NCBI GenBank assembly: GCA_029167225.1
Contig: JARFNK010000009.1
Span: forward strand, 1 to 64,000
DNA from: Sphingobium arseniciresistens
GTDB lineage: Bacteria; Pseudomonadota; Alphaproteobacteria; Sphingomonadales; Sphingomonadaceae
Direction: 5' to 3'
Length of the DNA stretch: 64,000 nucleotides
In this document: piece by piece, positions 30,145-37,926 of the stretch
Layout of the letters: the number at the start of each line of letters is the position of its first letter
Position numbering within the stretch: the stretch's first letter is position 1
The notes under the pieces: model-generated
The model's input: only the letters and a program-made list of their open reading frames with translations
What the model was told of the DNA's origin: nothing
The model's database searches: none
Position numbers and translations under genes: made by a program

Positions 30145-31425
30145 ATGAAAACAGCCCTGCTCGCAGCCGCCCTCGCCTCCTCCGCCATCCTGACCTCCGC
30201 CACTCCAGCCACTGCCCAGACCGATCCCTATGCGGCGCGCATAGCGAAAGTGCTGGCGAAGACGCCGCTGATCGACGGGCATAATGACTGGCCCGAAGCG
30301 CTGGTGGACCATGCCGGCGACGCGCGCTGGAGCACCGACCTCACCCGCCTCGACCCTAAGGATTACCATACCGACATCGCCCGCCTGCGCGCCGGCCATG
30401 TCGGCGGGCAATTCTGGTCGGTCTATGTCTCCGCCAACATGCCCGAGCTGGATCAGGTGAAGGCGACGCTGGAACAGATCGCGCTGGTGAAGCAGATCGT
30501 CGCGCGCTACCCCGCCGACTTCCAGCTGGCGACCACCGCGGCGCAGGTGCGCGCGGCGCACAAGGCAGGGCGCATCGGCTCCATGATGGGCGTCGAGGGC
30601 GGCGGGCAGATCGACGGCAGCTTCGCCGTGCTGCGCGCCTACAAGGATCTGGGCGCGGGTTATCTGACGCTCACCCACAGCAAGACCATCGCCTGGGCCG
30701 ACAGCGCGACCGACAATCCGCAGCATGACGGGCTGACGAAATTCGGCGAGGCGGTTGTCCATGAACTGAACCGCATCGGCATGCTCGTCGACCTCAGCCA
30801 TGTGAGCGAGGCGACAATGCTGGATGCGATCGCCGTCAGCAAGGCGCCGGTGATCTTCTCCCACTCCAGCGCGCGGGCGCTGTGCGACACCTCGCGCAAC
30901 GTTTCCGACGCGGTGCTGCAGAAGCTGACGGCCAATGGCGGCATCGTGATGGTGAACTTCGCCCCGCAATATATTTCGGAGGCCCGCCGCGTCTGGGGCG
31001 CGAACCGCAGCGCGGAGCAGGCCCGCTATAATGCACCGCCCTTTGGCGGGCTCTATATCGGCGATCCGGCAAGGGCGAAGGCCGCACTGGAGGCATGGGA
31101 AAAGGCGAACCCCAAGCCGGTCGTGACGCTGGCGATGGTCGCCGACCAGGTCGAGCATATCGCGAAGGTGGCCGGCGTCGACCATGTCGGCCTGGGCGGA
31201 GATTATGACGGCATCGGCGAACTGCCCGAGGGGCTGAACGGCGTGAACACCTATCCAGCGCTGCTCGCCGAACTGATGAAGCGCGGCTGGAGCGACGCCG
31301 ACATCGCCAAGCTCGCGGGCGGCAACATCCTGCGCGTCATGGAACAGGCGGAGAAGGTCGCTGCATCGATGAAGGGCGAGCCCGCCGCCACGGCGACCGT
31401 CGCAGCGCTGGACGGCACGAAATAG
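30145..31425 (+). CDS. Membrane dipeptidase (M19, renal dipeptidase type), exported
   Basis: This 426-residue zinc dipeptidase has a cleavable signal (MKTALLAAALASSAILTSAT, cut near TAQ). The metal site begins at LIDGHNDWPEAL with His and Asp. GVEGGGQIDG and VDLSHVSEATM follow, then FSHSSARALCDTSRNVSD and HVGLGGDYDG with the bridging Asp and His. The length and order fit the M19 family, which cleaves diverse dipeptides in the periplasm. The ATG at 30145 is the start that keeps the signal peptide. Confidence 0.93.
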   Translation: MKTALLAAALASSAILTSATPATAQTDPYAARIAKVLAKTPLIDGHNDWPEALVDHAGDARWSTDLTRLDPKDYHTDIARLRAGHVGGQFWSVYVSANMPELDQVKATLEQIALVKQIVARYPADFQLATTAAQVRAAHKAGRIGSMMGVEGGGQIDGSFAVLRAYKDLGAGYLTLTHSKTIAWADSATDNPQHDGLTKFGEAVVHELNRIGMLVDLSHVSEATMLDAIAVSKAPVIFSHSSARALCDTSRNVSDAVLQKLTANGGIVMVNFAPQYISEARRVWGANRSAEQARYNAPPFGGLYIGDPARAKAALEAWEKANPKPVVTLAMVADQVEHIAKVAGVDHVGLGGDYDGIGELPEGLNGVNTYPALLAELMKRGWSDADIAKLAGGNILRVMEQAEKVAASMKGEPAATATVAALDGTK

Positions 31426-31535
31426 CGCGACTGCACGAAATAGCGAGGGCTGGGCGTCGGCCACCGCCGCCCAGCCCTTGCCGGCAAAAATTAGCTATAC
31501 CCGGCACAACGGCAGGAGGAGATCCTCTTCCCCGC

Positions 31536-32795
31536 TCACGCGCAGGCGAGATTTTCCTCCGCGCGCCGGCCGCGCTGGTCGATCATCGCCAGCCCCCAGA
31601 TCGCGAGCCCGCCCAGCGCCAGCGCGCTGCCGACATAGCCGGTCGAGGGCAGCCCATAACCACCCGCAACGGCCAGCCCGGCCAGCCATGGGCCCAGCGC
31701 ATTGGCGGTATTGAACGCGCTGTGGTTGAGCGCGGCGGCCAGCGCCTGCGCGTCGCCGGCCACGTCCATCAGACGGGTCTGCAGCGGCGATCCGAGCCCG
31801 CCGCCCAGGCCGATGGCGAGGACGATCAGCAGCATCGACCAGAGATGCCCGGTCGCGAACGGATAGAGGGCCAGCATCAGCGCGCTCCAGATCAGCATGA
31901 CCGCCACGGACTTCATCTGCCAGCGGTCCGCCGCCCAGGCCGCGCCCAGATTGCCCACCGTCATGCCGATACCGAAGATCACCAGCACCGCGGGCACCAT
32001 CGCCGGTGCCGCGCCCGTCACCTGCATCAGGGTCGAGGCGAGATAGGTGTAGACCGCGAACATGCCGCCAAAGCCGATGGCGCCGATACCGAGCGTCAGC
32101 CACACCTGCCTGCGTCCGAGCGCGCCCAGTTCGCGGAGCGGGCTGGCGTTCGGATCGGGCCGGTCGCGCGGTGCATAGAGCCACACCAGCGCCACCGCCG
32201 TCAGCGCCAGCAGCGCGACGATGCCGAAGCCCCAGCGCCAGCCGATCCACTGGCCCAGCGCATTGGCGGCGGGCACGCCGATGACGGTGGCGACCGTCAG
32301 CCCGGTCATGACATAGGAAACCGACTGCGCCCGCTTGCCCGGCGGCACGAGCGAGGCCGCGACCAGCGCCGCGATGCCGAAATAGGCACCGTGCGGCAGT
32401 CCGCTCAGGAAGCGGAAGAAGACCATCCAGTGATAGCTCGGCGCCAACGCCGTCAGCCCGTTGGCGACGCCGAACAGCGCCATCAACCCCAGCAGCAGCG
32501 ACCGGCGCGACAGCCGCGCGGAAAGCACCGCGATCACCGGCGCGCCGACCACCACCCCCAGCGCATAGGCGCTGATGACATGACCGGCCGTCGGCTCGTC
32601 GATCGCCAGTCCCCTCGCGAAGAAGGGCAGCAGGCTCATCGCCGCAAATTCGGTGGTGCCGATGGCAAAGGCCCCGGTCGCGAGCGCGAACAGGACAAGG
32701 CCGACCGGAACATGCCGGCCAGGCGACGAAGCGTCCTCCGGCGCGGAGGCACCGGCGGGCGAATGGGGAATGGAATGCTGCATTGCACCAAGCAT
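31536..32795 (-). CDS. MFS transporter, AraJ/NepI-like exporter
   Basis: This is a major facilitator permease of about 419 residues with twelve predicted helices. Motif A-like FRFLSGLPHGAYFGIAALVA and SVSYVMTGLTVATVIGVP are typical of the DHA1 branch (AraJ, YdhP and others, including purine or arabinose exporters). Two ATGs (32795 and 32783) are possible and differ by four residues. The gene is on its own, with no evident regulator beside it. The substrate is unknown. Confidence 0.88.
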   Translation of the reverse strand: MLGAMQHSIPHSPAGASAPEDASSPGRHVPVGLVLFALATGAFAIGTTEFAAMSLLPFFARGLAIDEPTAGHVISAYALGVVVGAPVIAVLSARLSRRSLLLGLMALFGVANGLTALAPSYHWMVFFRFLSGLPHGAYFGIAALVAASLVPPGKRAQSVSYVMTGLTVATVIGVPAANALGQWIGWRWGFGIVALLALTAVALVWLYAPRDRPDPNASPLRELGALGRRQVWLTLGIGAIGFGGMFAVYTYLASTLMQVTGAAPAMVPAVLVIFGIGMTVGNLGAAWAADRWQMKSVAVMLIWSALMLALYPFATGHLWSMLLIVLAIGLGGGLGSPLQTRLMDVAGDAQALAAALNHSAFNTANALGPWLAGLAVAGGYGLPSTGYVGSALALGGLAIWGLAMIDQRGRRAEENLACA

Positions 32796-32949
32796 GTGTC
32801 GATATTGACCGCCAGATGCAAGGCCGCTGGGCTGCAAAGGATGCATCCGCCATAACGCGCAACGCATCCGAACGGGGAAGAGCGATGCTTTCCCTATATG
32901 TCCGCTCGCTCCTGTCGGGGCAGGAGAGCCGGACCCATCGGGCCTTGCC

Positions 32950-33129
32950 CTATCGCAGCTTGGCGATCTTGATGCCGTCCAGCTTGGCGCGGTCCTTGAC
33001 CGATTCCTCGCTGCGGGTCAGCGCCTTGGCGATCGCCTTCAGCGCCATGCCCTTTTTCACCAGCGCATGCAGCTTCTGCAGCTCGTCGCTGGTCCATGGT
33101 TGCTTGTGCCGTTCAAACCGTTCCGCCAT
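32950..33129 (-). CDS. Small HTH/SANT-like protein (59 aa)
   Basis: A complete 59-residue frame begins MAERFERHKQPWTSDELQKL and continues with HALVKKGMALKAIAKALTRS, EESVKDRAKL and DGIKIAKLR. The pattern is a short three-helix DNA-binding fold, with a Trp-Thr-x-x-Glu-Leu first helix as in Myb/SANT-like domains and an A-I-A-x-x-L-x-R-S recognition-helix entry. The high Lys/Arg content fits nucleic-acid binding. It lies between the MFS gene and the rpsI terminator on the same strand as the ribosomal genes. The function is unknown. Confidence 0.65.
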   Translation of the reverse strand: MAERFERHKQPWTSDELQKLHALVKKGMALKAIAKALTRSEESVKDRAKLDGIKIAKLR

Positions 33130-33175
33130 CGCGCACGCCTTAAAGGAAATGGGCCGGAAGGGCCAGGGACATAAG

Positions 33176-33204
33176 AAAAGGGGCGGCCCGAGGACCGCCC
33201 CTTT
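33176..33204 (-). terminator. Terminator after rpsI
   Basis: GGGGCGG (33180-33186) and CCGCCCC (33195-33201) form the outer stem, with a further pairing inside. A-rich sequence on the plus side (33176-33179) gives TTTT on the minus strand after the hairpin. It lies about 30 bases beyond the rpsI stop. Confidence 0.85.
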
Positions 33205-33227
33205 CGAGGTTTGAATGTTCTTCGAAA

Positions 33228-33752
33228 TCAGCGCTTCGAGAACTGGAAGCTGCGGCGAGCCTTCGCCCGGCCATATTTCTTACGCTCGACCGTGCGGCTG
33301 TCGCGGGTGAGGAAGCCTTCGGCCTTCACCGCGCCGCGCAGGGCGGGCTCATACTTGGTCAGCGCCTGGGCAATGCCATGCTTCACGGCACCGGCCTGAC
33401 CCGACAGACCGCCGCCCTTGACGGTGGCGATCACGTCATACTGACCTTCGCGGTCGGTGACGCCGAAGGGCTGGTTGATGACGAGACGCAGCGTGGGACG
33501 TGCGAAATAGATTTCCTGATCGCGGCCGTTGACCGTGATCTTGCCGGTGCCGGGCTTCACCCAGACGCGGGCGACGGCATCCTTGCGGCGGCCGGTCGCA
33601 TAGGCGCGGCCCAGACCGTCGATTTCCTGCTCGCGCAGGGGCATCGTGGGCGCAGCCGGCGCGATGGGCGCATCGACGGCGACGGGGGCGTCAACCGTGG
33701 CGCCGGCGGCGATGCCGGCGAGGTCGGACAGGGACTGGCGGTTATCGGACAT
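33228..33752 (-). CDS. rpsI: Ribosomal protein S9 with long N-terminal extension
   Basis: This 174-residue 30S protein has a conserved body beginning at [20 protein letters not shown] and ending [11 protein letters not shown], whose tail reaches the P-site tRNA. Residues 1-45 are an Ala/Pro/Val-rich extension not found in E. coli S9 (130 residues). Sphingomonad S9 proteins often carry such a tail. The start overlaps the rplM stop by one base (TAATG). Confidence 0.96.
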   Translation of the reverse strand: MSDNRQSLSDLAGIAAGATVDAPVAVDAPIAPAAPTMPLREQEIDGLGRAYATGRRKDAVARVWVKPGTGKITVNGRDQEIYFARPTLRLVINQPFGVTDREGQYDVIATVKGGGLSGQAGAVKHGIAQALTKYEPALRGAVKAEGFLTRDSRTVERKKYGRAKARRSFQFSKR

Positions 33753-34231
33753 TATGCACCCACCTTGTTCTTGCGGTTGCGCGACCCGAGGTCGAGCACT
33801 TCGGGGTTCTGGGCTTCATGGCTGTGCTCAGCACCGGCGAAGATGCGCAGGTTGCGCATCTGCTGGCGGCCAAGCGGACCGCGCGGGATCATGCGCTCGA
33901 TCGCCTTTTCCAGAACGCGCTCCGGGAAGCGGCCGTCCAGCACCTTGGCAGGCGTGGTTTCCTTGATGCCGCCGGCATAGCCGGTGTGCTTGTAATAGAT
34001 CTTGTCGGTCAGCTTCTTGCCGGTGAACTTCACCTTCGCCGCATTGATGATGATGACATTGTCACCACAATCGATGTGGGGGGTGAAGCTCGGCTTGTGC
34101 TTGCCGCGCAGGATGTTGGCGATGATGGACGCAGCACGGCCGACAACCAGCCCTTCCGCATCGATCAGCAGCCACTTCTTGTCGACCGTCGCCGGGGTCG
34201 CCGGCTTCGTGGTCTTCATCAGCGCCTTCAT
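33752..34231 (-). CDS. rplM: Ribosomal protein L13
   Basis: This 159-residue 50S assembly protein has [40 protein letters not shown] and [20 protein letters not shown], all typical. The ATG at 34231 is preferred because TGGAG lies eight bases upstream; the frame remains open for five more codons. It is the first gene of rplM-rpsI. The L13 leader is a known site of autoregulation in other bacteria, but I see no clear structure here. Confidence 0.96.
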   Translation of the reverse strand: MKALMKTTKPATPATVDKKWLLIDAEGLVVGRAASIIANILRGKHKPSFTPHIDCGDNVIIINAAKVKFTGKKLTDKIYYKHTGYAGGIKETTPAKVLDGRFPERVLEKAIERMIPRGPLGRQQMRNLRIFAGAEHSHEAQNPEVLDLGSRNRKNKVGA

Positions 34232-34371
34232 GGGGCGATACTCCACTTCAAAATGATATCGGGACCGACAGCCAGAAGGTCGCCGGAAGATGCGCGCTAA
34301 TGACGACGAATCGCTCGCAAGTCAAGAGAACACGGGGGTTTGCTCGCGGGTATCTGGATACCGTAGCACAA

Positions 34372-34722
34372 TCAGCCCGGTTTGACCTGCCCCGTCACCC
34401 ACTCGCCATAGGGCTCCGATACCGCGTCCACATGCCAGGAAAGGACAGCCGGAACGTCATAACCATGGGTCGCGGCGAGATGCGCCATCAGCGTGTCGCG
34501 GGCTTCGGCCGTCGTCTTGAACAGCACCGGCAACTCGCTCGCCTGCTCCATCCGCCCCTGCCATTCATAGAAGGAGGTGCAGGGTGCAAGCTGGTTGGCA
34601 CAGGCCGCAAGCCCGCGCGCGACCGCATCGCGGGCGGCGGCCCCGGCGGCGGCTTCGCTCCCGTAGAGCGCATAGACGATGACGAGCGCGCCGGTGGCCG
34701 GACCGGAGCCAGCCGCCTTCAT
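34372..34722 (-). CDS. cutA: Divalent-cation tolerance protein CutA
   Basis: This 116-residue small trimeric ferredoxin-fold protein is linked to copper tolerance. It has the conserved ANQLAPCTSFYEWQGRMEQA segment, which carries the CutA aromatic/Cys loop, LPVLFKTTAEARDTLMAHLA, and the terminal YGEWVTGQV. It starts at ATG 34722 overlapping the ctaA stop (TGATG), so it is co-translated with heme a synthase. That pairing hints at copper or cytochrome oxidase assembly. Confidence 0.9.
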   Translation of the reverse strand: MKAAGSGPATGALVIVYALYGSEAAAGAAARDAVARGLAACANQLAPCTSFYEWQGRMEQASELPVLFKTTAEARDTLMAHLAATHGYDVPAVLSWHVDAVSEPYGEWVTGQVKPG

Positions 34723-35780
34723 CAGCGGCGGCCGATGGCGTGCATGCCCCACGCGGTGGAGGCCACCACCAGCGCGCCGACCGCCTGGTGCAGCACCGCC
34801 AGCGGCAGGGCGATACCGCTCATCACGGTCGCGATGCCGAGCAGAACCTGCGTGCCGACCGCCGCATTGATCGCGATGGAGGCGCCGCGCACCCCTGCCC
34901 TGCGCGCGCGGACGGCGAGTAGGATCAGCACCGCCGCCGCCACCCACGCCCACCAGCGATGGATGAAGTGTACCAGATAGGGGTCGCTGCTGAGCGTCGC
35001 CCAGGCCGATCCCAGCCACTGCACGCCTTGCGGAAACAGATGATCGTTCATCAGCGGCCAGTCGCTCGCGACATAACCAGCGTCCATGCCGGCCGTGAAC
35101 GCGCCGAACAGCAGCTGCACCACCAGCACGGCACCGGCCAGCACCGCAAAGCCGGTCAGCCGCGCCGGCCGGGCACCCCGGTTGCGCGCGAGCAGCATCA
35201 GGTCCAGCGCCGTCCAGACCAGCCCGCCGATGATGAAGAGCGCGGCGAGCAGGTGTACCGCCAGCCGATAATGGCTGACATCGGTGCGGACGGACAGGCC
35301 GGAGACCACCATCCACCAGCCGATCGCCCCCTGGAGCCCGCCCAGTGCGAGCAGCGCGACCAGCCGCGGGCCATAGCCGGCCGGAATGGCGCGCCGCCAT
35401 GCGAACCAGAGCAGCGGCACCGCAAAGGCGAGGCCGATCAGGCGCCCGAGCAAACGATGCGCCCATTCCCAGAAGAAGATGAACTGGAAGGCGGACAGGC
35501 TCATGCCGCGATTGATCTCCCGATATTCCGGGATCTGCTGATATTTGCGGAAGGCATCCATCCACTGGTCATGGGTCAGCGGCGGCAGCGCGCCCGTAAC
35601 CGGCTTCCACTCGGTGATCGACAGGCCGGATTCGGTAAGCCGGGTAATCCCGCCCACCACCAGCATGACGAAGACGAGCGCGGCCACGGCAAGCAGCCAG
35701 CGCGCGAGCGCCAGCGGTCGGACCTGATGACTGCCGGCAAAGGCCGACGATGTGGAGGAAACAGCCATGGCCGCGCTCAT
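34722..35780 (-). CDS. ctaA: Heme A synthase
   Basis: This 352-residue COX15/CtaA-type membrane protein has eight helices and converts heme O to heme A for aa3 oxidase. The signatures are VGGITRLTESGLSITEWKPV near the start and EWAHRLLGRL with a heme-ligand His. ALGGLQGAIGWWMVVSGL and HYRLAVHLLAALF follow, then VHFIHRWWAWVAAAVL and TQVLLGIATVMSGIALPLAV. The ATG at 35780 has GGAG eight bases upstream. The stop overlaps the start of cutA. Confidence 0.94.
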   Translation of the reverse strand: MSAAMAVSSTSSAFAGSHQVRPLALARWLLAVAALVFVMLVVGGITRLTESGLSITEWKPVTGALPPLTHDQWMDAFRKYQQIPEYREINRGMSLSAFQFIFFWEWAHRLLGRLIGLAFAVPLLWFAWRRAIPAGYGPRLVALLALGGLQGAIGWWMVVSGLSVRTDVSHYRLAVHLLAALFIIGGLVWTALDLMLLARNRGARPARLTGFAVLAGAVLVVQLLFGAFTAGMDAGYVASDWPLMNDHLFPQGVQWLGSAWATLSSDPYLVHFIHRWWAWVAAAVLILLAVRARRAGVRGASIAINAAVGTQVLLGIATVMSGIALPLAVLHQAVGALVVASTAWGMHAIGRR

Positions 35781-35923
35781 GCGCCTGTCTCCGGCGGGTT
35801 TCAAGCGGGCGCCGCATTTTCATGTGCTGGTCGCGCGCCGCGGATTTGCGGCCGACAACGTCCCTTCGCAGGGCCATAAAAAAGTGCGGATGATATATTG
35901 TATCTTCGCCCCGAGGGGCCTAC

Positions 35924-36325
35924 ATGTCGCTCGGCATGGAGACGACCACCCCCTCTTTTATGAAAGACGCACTGTCGCGTGGCTTGCTTGACCGGTTGGC
36001 CATGGCGCTTTCCGGCCTGTGCGTCGCCCATTGCATCGGCACGGCTGCGCTGCTCGGCCTGATGGCATCGGCGGGCGGCCTGCTGGGCAATCCGCTGTTC
36101 CACGAAGTGGGTCTGCTGCTGGCCATCATCCTGGGCGCGGTGGCGCTGGGCCATGGCGCGCTGACCCACGCCTTCATGATGCCCGCGGCGATCGGATCGC
36201 TCGGGCTCGGCGTGATGGCCGGCGCCCTCTCCCTGCCCCATGGCTCCGAAGAAGGCCTCTATACGGTGTTCGGCGTCGCGCTGCTGGCGCTGGGGCATGA
36301 ACTGAACCGCCGCGCCGGGCATTAA
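35924..36325 (+). CDS. MerC-like membrane protein
   Basis: This 133-residue protein has four hydrophobic helices and the MerC mercury-transport fold. SGLCVAHCIGTAALLGLMA holds the pair-like His-Cys segment that stands at the metal-binding site. Family members move or sense heavy metals at the inner membrane, but the exact ion here is not shown. It is divergent from ctaA. An AT-rich TGATATATTGTATC box at 35891-35904 may be its promoter or operator. Confidence 0.8.
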   Translation: MSLGMETTTPSFMKDALSRGLLDRLAMALSGLCVAHCIGTAALLGLMASAGGLLGNPLFHEVGLLLAIILGAVALGHGALTHAFMMPAAIGSLGLGVMAGALSLPHGSEEGLYTVFGVALLALGHELNRRAGH

Positions 36326-36372
36326 CGAACCCTCTGCTTCCGCTGCGAAGACACCCCGATTCCGCACCAAAG

Positions 36373-36413
36373 AAAAAGCCTGCCGTCCGGCGAAACCGGG
36401 CGGCAGGCTTTTT
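36373..36413. terminator. Bidirectional terminator
   Basis: AAAAAGCCTGCCG (36373-36385) pairs with CGGCAGGCTTTTT (36401-36413), and CCGG/CCGG closes the inner part around CGAAA. A and T tracts flank the stem on each side, so it can serve both the MerC-like gene (plus) and the DUF4168 gene (minus), which converge here. Confidence 0.93.
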
Positions 36414-36463
36414 GCTATCTGGCCCCGATCCGTCCCGGACGTTGCCGGGATCGGAATGCGGCG

Positions 36464-36871
36464 TCAGTTGCCCGGCGTGGCCGGAGCAGCAGCACCCGGT
36501 GCGGCAGGCGTAGCGGCGCCCGGCGTCGGCGGCGCTGCCGCTGCCGAGATCTTTTGCTGCAGGCTCGGGTCGGACTGGGCCGCCGTCGCGATCTCATTGA
36601 AGCGGTTGGGGTCAAGCCCGCTCGCCTGCACGGCCGCCAGCATCTTGGGCTGCTTGTCGGCATCGGACACCGCGGCGTCGGACTGGATCTTGTTGATCTC
36701 GATCGCTGCGGCCGCGAACTTCTTCAGCTCATCGTCCGTGTAGCTTCCAGCCGCCGGAGCGGGTGCCGCGGCTGCCGGAGCGGCAGGAGCCGGCGCGGCT
36801 GTCTGGGCAAGCGCCGGCGAGACCGTAGCAATAGCCAGCGCCGACAAACCGATCTTGAACGAATTAACCAA
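36464..36871 (-). CDS. DUF4168 secreted protein
   Basis: This 135-residue protein has a signal peptide (LVNSFKIGLSALAIATVSPA, cut near LAQ). An Ala/Pro linker follows, then a helical DUF4168-like core from SYTDDELKKFAAAAIEINKI to QSDPSLQQKI, and a Pro/Ala/Gly tail. A TTG start is chosen at 36871: AGGAG sits seven bases upstream and the signal begins immediately. No biochemical function is known for the family. Confidence 0.78.
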   Translation of the reverse strand: MVNSFKIGLSALAIATVSPALAQTAAPAPAAPAAAAPAPAAGSYTDDELKKFAAAAIEINKIQSDAAVSDADKQPKMLAAVQASGLDPNRFNEIATAAQSDPSLQQKISAAAAPPTPGAATPAAPGAAAPATPGN

Positions 36872-37245
36872 AATGCTTCTCCTGTTATGACCCGAAACTG
36901 TTCTGCCTCCAAAAGCTGGTGGCTGGACGGCAACGATCAAGCCGATTTCGGTGGCGCGTGGCATTCTGTCGTTCACTCGCCGCGCGGAAACATTTCGTCG
37001 CGACTGAGTCACGCTCCGCCGCCACGCATATTCCTGCACCGAGGATGTGGAACAGCGCCCGACGCTGCAACGCAACATATCGTCCGGGCGAATCACCTCG
37101 CCCATGCAGATGGAAAGTGCCCGCGCTGGCGCAAACGGGCGTCAATCATGCGTGCAGGGAAGATTGTGCATGCGCGAGCCGCCCTGTGAACAAGGCAGGG
37201 GGCTGTCCTCAGCCATGACGCAGTGCTGGAGAAAAGAGGAAAGGA
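36872..37245. other. Gene-poor spacer upstream of DUF4168 gene
   Basis: This 374-base stretch separates the DUF4168 gene from tRNA-Ala. The open frames here lack conserved motifs, signal peptides or convincing ribosome binding sites. The end next to 36872 should contain the promoter of the DUF4168 gene. I see nothing else in it. Confidence 0.4.
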
Positions 37246-37321
37246 TGGTGGAGCCTAGCGGGATCGAACCGCTGACCTCCTGCATGCCATGCAGGCGCTC
37301 TCCCAGCTGAGCTAAGGCCCC
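37246..37321 (-). tRNA. tRNA-Ala (anticodon GGC)
   Basis: The minus strand reads GGGGCCTTAGCTCAGCTGGG at its 5' end, a D-arm. The anticodon stem CCTGC-ATGGCAT-GCAGG has GGC at positions 34-36. GGTTCGATCC gives the T-arm, and GGCTCCACCA the 3' end with encoded CCA. The acceptor GGGGCC...GGCTCC pairs well (with a G-T pair). The length is 76 bases. Two hairpins lie just upstream of it. Confidence 0.97.
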
Positions 37322-37358
37322 TTGACCATCTTTCTACACCGCCTGGGAAGCGGTGAGG

Positions 37359-37421
37359 CCCGGTTGCGAACCGGGTGGCTCGCTTCGGAGGCGCTGCCTT
37401 TAGTCGGGCAGCGCCTCCGAA
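37359..37421. other. Two tandem hairpins between the FYDLN gene and tRNA-Ala
   Basis: CCCGGTT-GCG-AACCGGG (37359-37375) is followed by TTCGGAGGCGCTGCC (37384-37398) pairing with GGCAGCGCCTCCGAA (37407-37421), a perfect 15-bp stem. On the minus strand they fall after the FYDLN gene and before the tRNA. There is no T-run there, so these may be a rho-independent-like stop without a tail, a processing site or a transcript-end shield. Confidence 0.65.
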
Positions 37422-37439
37422 TGCAAGTGCTTTTTTCAA

Positions 37440-37778
37440 TTAATTATCGTCGTCGCCATCATCGGCGCCCGCGTCGACGCCAAGGTCGTCGTCACCGCCC
37501 AGATCGACGTCATTGTCCGGCGAATCATCGTCCTCATCGACGTCCAGGTCGATGTCGAGATCGTCGTCCACAGCCTCCACGGACCCATCGGCGGCTTCCA
37601 CCACCTTCTTGGGCGCAACTTCCTCATAAGGCAGCGGCTGCTTGGACTTCAGAACCGGCTCGGGTTCCCACGGATTGCTGCAATTGATGCAGACAACCGG
37701 GTCATCCTTGCCCAGGTCGTAGAAGCGCGTGCCGCATTTCGGGCAGGTCCGCTTAGTACCCCATTCAGGCTTCACCAT
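37440..37778 (-). CDS. FYDLN acid protein (TIGR02300 family)
   Basis: This 112-residue protein has a zinc-ribbon start: KRTCPKCGTRFYDLGKDDPV with a second CINC pair. The name-giving FYDLGKDDP segment follows, then a long Asp-rich tail with few other residues (DDDLDIDLDVDEDDDS and similar). The pattern matches the TIGR02300 family of alphaproteobacteria, and the function is unknown. The four Cys suggest Zn binding. Confidence 0.9.
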   Translation of the reverse strand: MVKPEWGTKRTCPKCGTRFYDLGKDDPVVCINCSNPWEPEPVLKSKQPLPYEEVAPKKVVEAADGSVEAVDDDLDIDLDVDEDDDSPDNDVDLGGDDDLGVDAGADDGDDDN

Positions 37779-37926
37779 GTGCCGCCTCTGTCCTTCTAAT
37801 CATTATAAAGAAATCGCGGTCCAGCCATGCCAACCACGCAAAACGAGCCGCGCCTTGCCATAGCGGAACCGCGCTGTCAAAAGCCGCCTGCATTTTTACC
37901 CCCAAGCGCCCCCGGATCATTCCCCC

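Noticed and set aside
36554-37189. 211-codon plus-strand frame opposite the DUF4168 gene
   Set aside because: Antisense to a gene with signal peptide and domain pattern. No support of its own.
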